Shown here: in pieces, positions 5,541-7,508 of the stretch
Position numbering within the stretch: position 1 is the stretch's first letter
Layout of the letters: each line of letters starts with the position of its first letter
From: Negativicutes bacterium
GTDB taxonomy: Bacteria > Bacillota > Negativicutes > JAGOZY01
DNA length: 7,508 nucleotides
NCBI GenBank assembly: GCA_018058445.1
Contig: JAGOZY010000045.1
Location: 1-7,508 of the forward strand
Direction: 5' to 3'
Translations under genes and position numbers: made by a program
Notes under the pieces: model-generated
Seen by the model: the letters and a program-made list of their open reading frames with translations, nothing else
Told to the model about the DNA's origin: nothing
The model's database searches: none

Positions 5541-6617
5541 TTAGGAATTACGATATTCAAGCGCGTTTTCTTGACCGGATAATACGCGTTCGACCCCTTC
5601 TGCTAAGGCTTGAAGCTCGTTTTCACCAGGCATGATGACAATCGGGGCGATAAAGCAAACCGATTCTTCGATTTTTTTAGTCAGAGCTTTTGAGTGGGCG
5701 ATGCCACCGGTAAGAATAATATGATCGATCTTTCCTTGAACAGCAACAGCAGCAGCAGCGATTGCGCGGGAGATTTGATAGATCATAGCATTAAACACCA
5801 GTTCAGCGGTTTCGTTACCTTCAGCTATTAATTTTTCAACATCTCGCATATCTGTTGTGCCTAAATGGGCGTAAACTCCACCTTTTCCGGCAATTGTTTT
5901 TGCGACTTCGGCAGGAGTCCAATTTTTTTCTCGAATCAGCTCAACAAATCGTTCTGATTGAACGGTTCCAATGCGCTCCGGTGAAAAAGGCCCTTCGCCA
6001 TTTAACGTATTATTGACTTCAATAACTTTTCCATTTGTGTGGCATCCGACCGAGATACCGCCTCCCATATGAGCGACGATGAGGTTTAGGTTCTCATAGG
6101 GGGTATTTAATCCTTTGGCAAGACGTTTTGCAACAGCTTTTTGATTTAGCGCATGAAAAATGCTGACTCGCTTCATCTCAGGGTGACCAGTGATTCGGGC
6201 TACGGGGGCGAGTTCATCAACGACGACTGGATCGACAATGTAGGCAGGGATGTTGGTTTCGGTTGCTAGTCGATTGGCGATCAGTGCACCTAAATTTGCG
6301 GCATGGCTACCAAAACGTTCAGATCTCAGATCGTAAGTCATTTCTTCGTTTACCAGATAAGTGCCACTTGGGATTGGACGGAGTAAACCGCCACGGGCTG
6401 CGATTGCTGTGAATTGATCCAAGGAATATCGATTTCGATTTAAAAAGTCTTTAACTTTTTCAAAGCGGTAGTCTAACTGATCAATAACACCTTCAAAAGG
6501 GGCCAGTTCTTCCGGCGAGTGACTGATGTTTTCTGCGAGACGTTCTTCTAAATCATCAAAAATTGCTAGCTTTGTGGAAGTTGAACCAGGATTAATAACA
6601 AGCAGTCGGTAATTCAT
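5541..6617 (-). CDS. buk: Butyrate kinase
   Basis: The enzyme transfers phosphate between butyryl phosphate and ADP, giving butyrate and ATP (reversible, cytoplasmic), the last step of butyrate formation through Ptb. The 358-residue product is full length and carries the acetokinase/ASKHA-fold motifs: NPGSTSTK (residues 9-16, phosphate loop), ARGGLL (74-79), HALNQKA (155-161), HMGGGISVG (183-191), NGEGPFSPERIG (206-217) and TGGIAHS (303-309). The NGEGPFSPER block separates it from acetate kinase. GGAGG lies seven bases before the ATG at 6617. It is the first gene of the buk-ptb operon; the well-known clostridial operon has the reverse order, ptb then buk. A TATAAT box at 6652-6657 is the likely promoter. 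A role with isobutyrate or other branched acids cannot be excluded from sequence. Confidence 0.95.
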   Translation of the reverse strand: MNYRLLVINPGSTSTKLAIFDDLEERLAENISHSPEELAPFEGVIDQLDYRFEKVKDFLNRNRYSLDQFTAIAARGGLLRPIPSGTYLVNEEMTYDLRSERFGSHAANLGALIANRLATETNIPAYIVDPVVVDELAPVARITGHPEMKRVSIFHALNQKAVAKRLAKGLNTPYENLNLIVAHMGGGISVGCHTNGKVIEVNNTLNGEGPFSPERIGTVQSERFVELIREKNWTPAEVAKTIAGKGGVYAHLGTTDMRDVEKLIAEGNETAELVFNAMIYQISRAIAAAAVAVQGKIDHIILTGGIAHSKALTKKIEESVCFIAPIVIMPGENELQALAEGVERVLSGQENALEYRNS

Positions 6618-6651
6618 ATAACAGCCTCCGTTTCAAAATTCAGACAACTTG

Positions 6652-6657
6652 ATTATA
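6652..6657 (-). promoter_or_regulatory. Candidate -10 element for buk-ptb
   Basis: The minus strand reads TATAAT, a perfect -10, about 35 bases upstream of the butyrate kinase ATG. Transcription would begin near 6645, giving a leader of about 28 bases with GGAGG in place. The -35 position is A/T-rich and poor: the best six bases, 18 upstream, read TATTCA, three of six matches. No clear operator, such as a Rex-like palindrome, is visible nearby. Confidence 0.5.
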
Positions 6658-6686
6658 CTATAAAAATTAAGTTTATGAATAATAAT

Positions 6687-6721
6687 AAAAACCGAGGCAG
6701 CGAAAAGCTGTCTCGGTTTTT
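6687..6721 (-). terminator. Intrinsic terminator after the exported-protein gene
   Basis: AAAAACCGAGGCAGC (6687-6701) pairs with GCTGTCTCGGTTTTT (6707-6721) over 15 base pairs with one G-U, around a five-base GAAAA loop. On the minus strand the stem starts two bases after the TAG stop of the upstream gene and runs into a T-rich tail. It separates that gene from the buk-ptb promoter. Confidence 0.93.
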
Positions 6722-6723
6722 AT

Positions 6724-7356
6724 CTACAGTAAGGGTTCTGCTTTTTTATCTAGTTGATCAAGAAGGCGGATGCTGTTATTCTTCACCATATTTCCTAAGT
6801 TAGAAGAATCACTGCCTTGATCCCACTGGGTCTTTCGGACGAAAATACCTGTAGGTACTTGATAGATCGCCCCTTCGATATAAACTCGATTGATATAATC
6901 ATTGCCACCTTCGTAATTATCACGCCAGCCAAATTGCCAGTTAGGAGTAGTGATTGTTTCGGCTCGTTGGACGACGAGGACGACGACTTGATCGACATTT
7001 TTTTCTTTTGCGATTTGGCTAAGGTGCTCTTGAGTGAGAGGAATGCGGGGATTGTTTTTTAAGACCTCAAGTTGGGCAGGAGAACGAAAATAGCTATATC
7101 GGTCGAGAAGGAGATCAGAAAGGTCGTCAAGCCAAAACTGATTATTCCAAGCGCGACTTTGATCGCTGATAATAACAGCGACTTTCGGGATCGTTTTTGT
7201 CGGTTCGGCTTCTAAAGCTTGATCCCCAGATGGCGCTGGGGTAGTTAAAGCTGGTGTCATAGTGGTTGAATCGATAGTAGTACTTGGCGCTGCAAAAGCA
7301 GAAAGTGTCATTGCAAAAAAGATTGCGATAGAAGCACAAATTGAACGACGAAACAT
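6724..7356 (-). CDS. Exported protein of unknown function
   Basis: The 210-residue product begins with a clear signal peptide: basic MFRR, a hydrophobic core to about residue 19, and a likely cleavage after AFA (residue 22). Cys7 sits in the signal core, not at a cleavage site, so this is probably not a lipoprotein. A Ser/Thr/Pro-rich, low-complexity linker (about 24-55) leads to a folded domain (about 57-205) starting PKVAVIISDQS, with a second strand DQVVVLVVQRAE (122-133), an aromatic, Asn/Gly-rich stretch (NWQFGWRDNYEGG, 139-151) and a strand YIEGAIYQV (159-167). The order of strands and helices is faintly like the N-terminal domain of TolB- or CsgG-type envelope proteins, but I would not assign it. 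A strong AAAAGGAGGAG site (7365-7374) precedes the ATG. It has its own promoter and terminator, so it is probably transcribed alone. Confidence 0.83.
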   Translation of the reverse strand: MFRRSICASIAIFFAMTLSAFAAPSTTIDSTTMTPALTTPAPSGDQALEAEPTKTIPKVAVIISDQSRAWNNQFWLDDLSDLLLDRYSYFRSPAQLEVLKNNPRIPLTQEHLSQIAKEKNVDQVVVLVVQRAETITTPNWQFGWRDNYEGGNDYINRVYIEGAIYQVPTGIFVRKTQWDQGSDSSNLGNMVKNNSIRLLDQLDKKAEPLL

Positions 7357-7412
7357 GAAAAAATCTCCTCCTTTTGTAGTCGGGAACTGAAAAAGAAAAA
7401 CTCTTTAAGGTT

Positions 7413-7418
7413 ATTATA
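7413..7418 (-). promoter_or_regulatory. Candidate -10 element for the exported-protein gene
   Basis: The minus strand reads TATAAT inside a longer TATATAAT, about 57 bases upstream of the ATG at 7356. The -35 position is weak (ATCCGA at a 17-base spacing). It lies in the divergent gap shared with the plus-strand gene at the right edge. Confidence 0.45.
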
Positions 7419-7440
7419 TACTACTTGGCTATGATTCGGA

Positions 7441-7446
7441 TAGAAT
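7441..7446 (+). promoter_or_regulatory. Candidate -10 element for the right-edge gene
   Basis: TAGAAT matches five of six -10 bases and stands nine bases before the strong ribosome binding site. No good -35 is seen at the right spacing. It lies only about 23 bases from the oppositely directed -10 at 7413-7418, so if both are real the two promoters overlap. Confidence 0.25.
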
Positions 7447-7454
7447 AAAAGAAA

Positions 7455-7465
7455 GGGGAGGTGAT
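7455..7465 (+). promoter_or_regulatory. Strong ribosome binding site of the right-edge gene
   Basis: GGGGAGGTGAT matches nearly the whole anti-Shine-Dalgarno complement (AAGGAGGTGAT) and lies five bases before the ATG at 7471. This is the main evidence that a plus-strand gene starts here. Confidence 0.6.
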
Positions 7466-7470
7466 GGGAA

Positions 7471-7508
7471 ATGATTTTAGAGAAGGAAAAATTTCAAAAA
7501 GAGCACCC
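7471..7508 (+). CDS. Start of an unidentified gene (cut by right edge)
   Basis: Only twelve codons are visible, reading MILEKEKFQKEH, which is too little to identify a product. The start is chosen because an almost complete Shine-Dalgarno sequence sits five bases upstream. A competing start, the ATG at 7464 in another frame (MGNDFREGKISKRAP), is also open to the edge, but it overlaps the ribosome binding site and would need the AAAGGGG part of the site instead. The gene diverges from the exported-protein gene. Confidence 0.5.
   Translation, partial: MILEKEKFQKEH

Noticed and set aside
1..7508. A mobile element, CRISPR array, toxin-antitoxin pair or defence system
   Set aside because: No transposase, integrase, regularly spaced direct repeat, nuclease or typical toxin motif was seen. 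The small unknown gene at 2907-3158 follows a DUF1232 membrane protein gene, which is not a toxin-antitoxin arrangement I recognise.

Overview
The window looks like a stretch of chromosome from an anaerobic, fermentative, Gram-positive-lineage bacterium (Bacillota, Clostridia- or Negativicutes-like). The basis is the strong AGGAGG-type ribosome binding sites, a moderate-to-low G+C content, short intrinsic terminators, and a butyrate kinase/phosphate butyryltransferase pair. The genus cannot be fixed from the sequence alone. No mobile element, CRISPR array, rRNA or tRNA gene is visible.

Layout. (1) 1-1522, minus strand: two tandem paralogous M29-family metallo-aminopeptidases; the downstream copy runs off the left edge. 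(2) 1735-4513, plus strand: a close-packed run of five genes. These are a Trp-rich protein of unknown function, a DUF1232/YkvA-like membrane protein, an 83-residue unknown protein coupled to it by an ATGA overlap, a compact alkaline-phosphatase/phosphoglycerate-mutase superfamily metalloenzyme, and a Gdx/SugE-type small multidrug resistance (SMR) transporter. A hairpin with a T-run separates the last two. (3) 4522-4576: a strong hairpin with A/T tails, serving both convergent operons as a terminator. (4) 4599-6617, minus strand: butyrate kinase followed by phosphate butyryltransferase, with its own promoter. (5) 6724-7356, minus strand: a secreted or periplasmic protein of unknown function with its own terminator and promoter. 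(6) 7471 to the edge, plus strand: the first codons of a divergent gene.

How the genes fit together. Buk and Ptb interconvert butyryl-CoA and butyrate through butyryl phosphate, making ATP, or run in reverse to activate short-chain acids. The M29 aminopeptidases would release amino acids from peptides, which suits an amino-acid-using fermenter, but a direct link to Buk/Ptb is only inference. The plus-strand cluster has no single obvious pathway. Two automatic longest-ORF starts should be shortened, because good ribosome binding sites lie inside the extra N-terminal codons: DUF1232 starts at 2488 and Ptb at 5504.

I found no convincing new multi-gene system. The points most worth a second look are the compact metalloenzyme with an altered nucleophile motif, the hairpin before the guanidinium-exporter-like gene, the folded leader ahead of the Trp-rich unknown gene, and the small unknown proteins translated alongside DUF1232.
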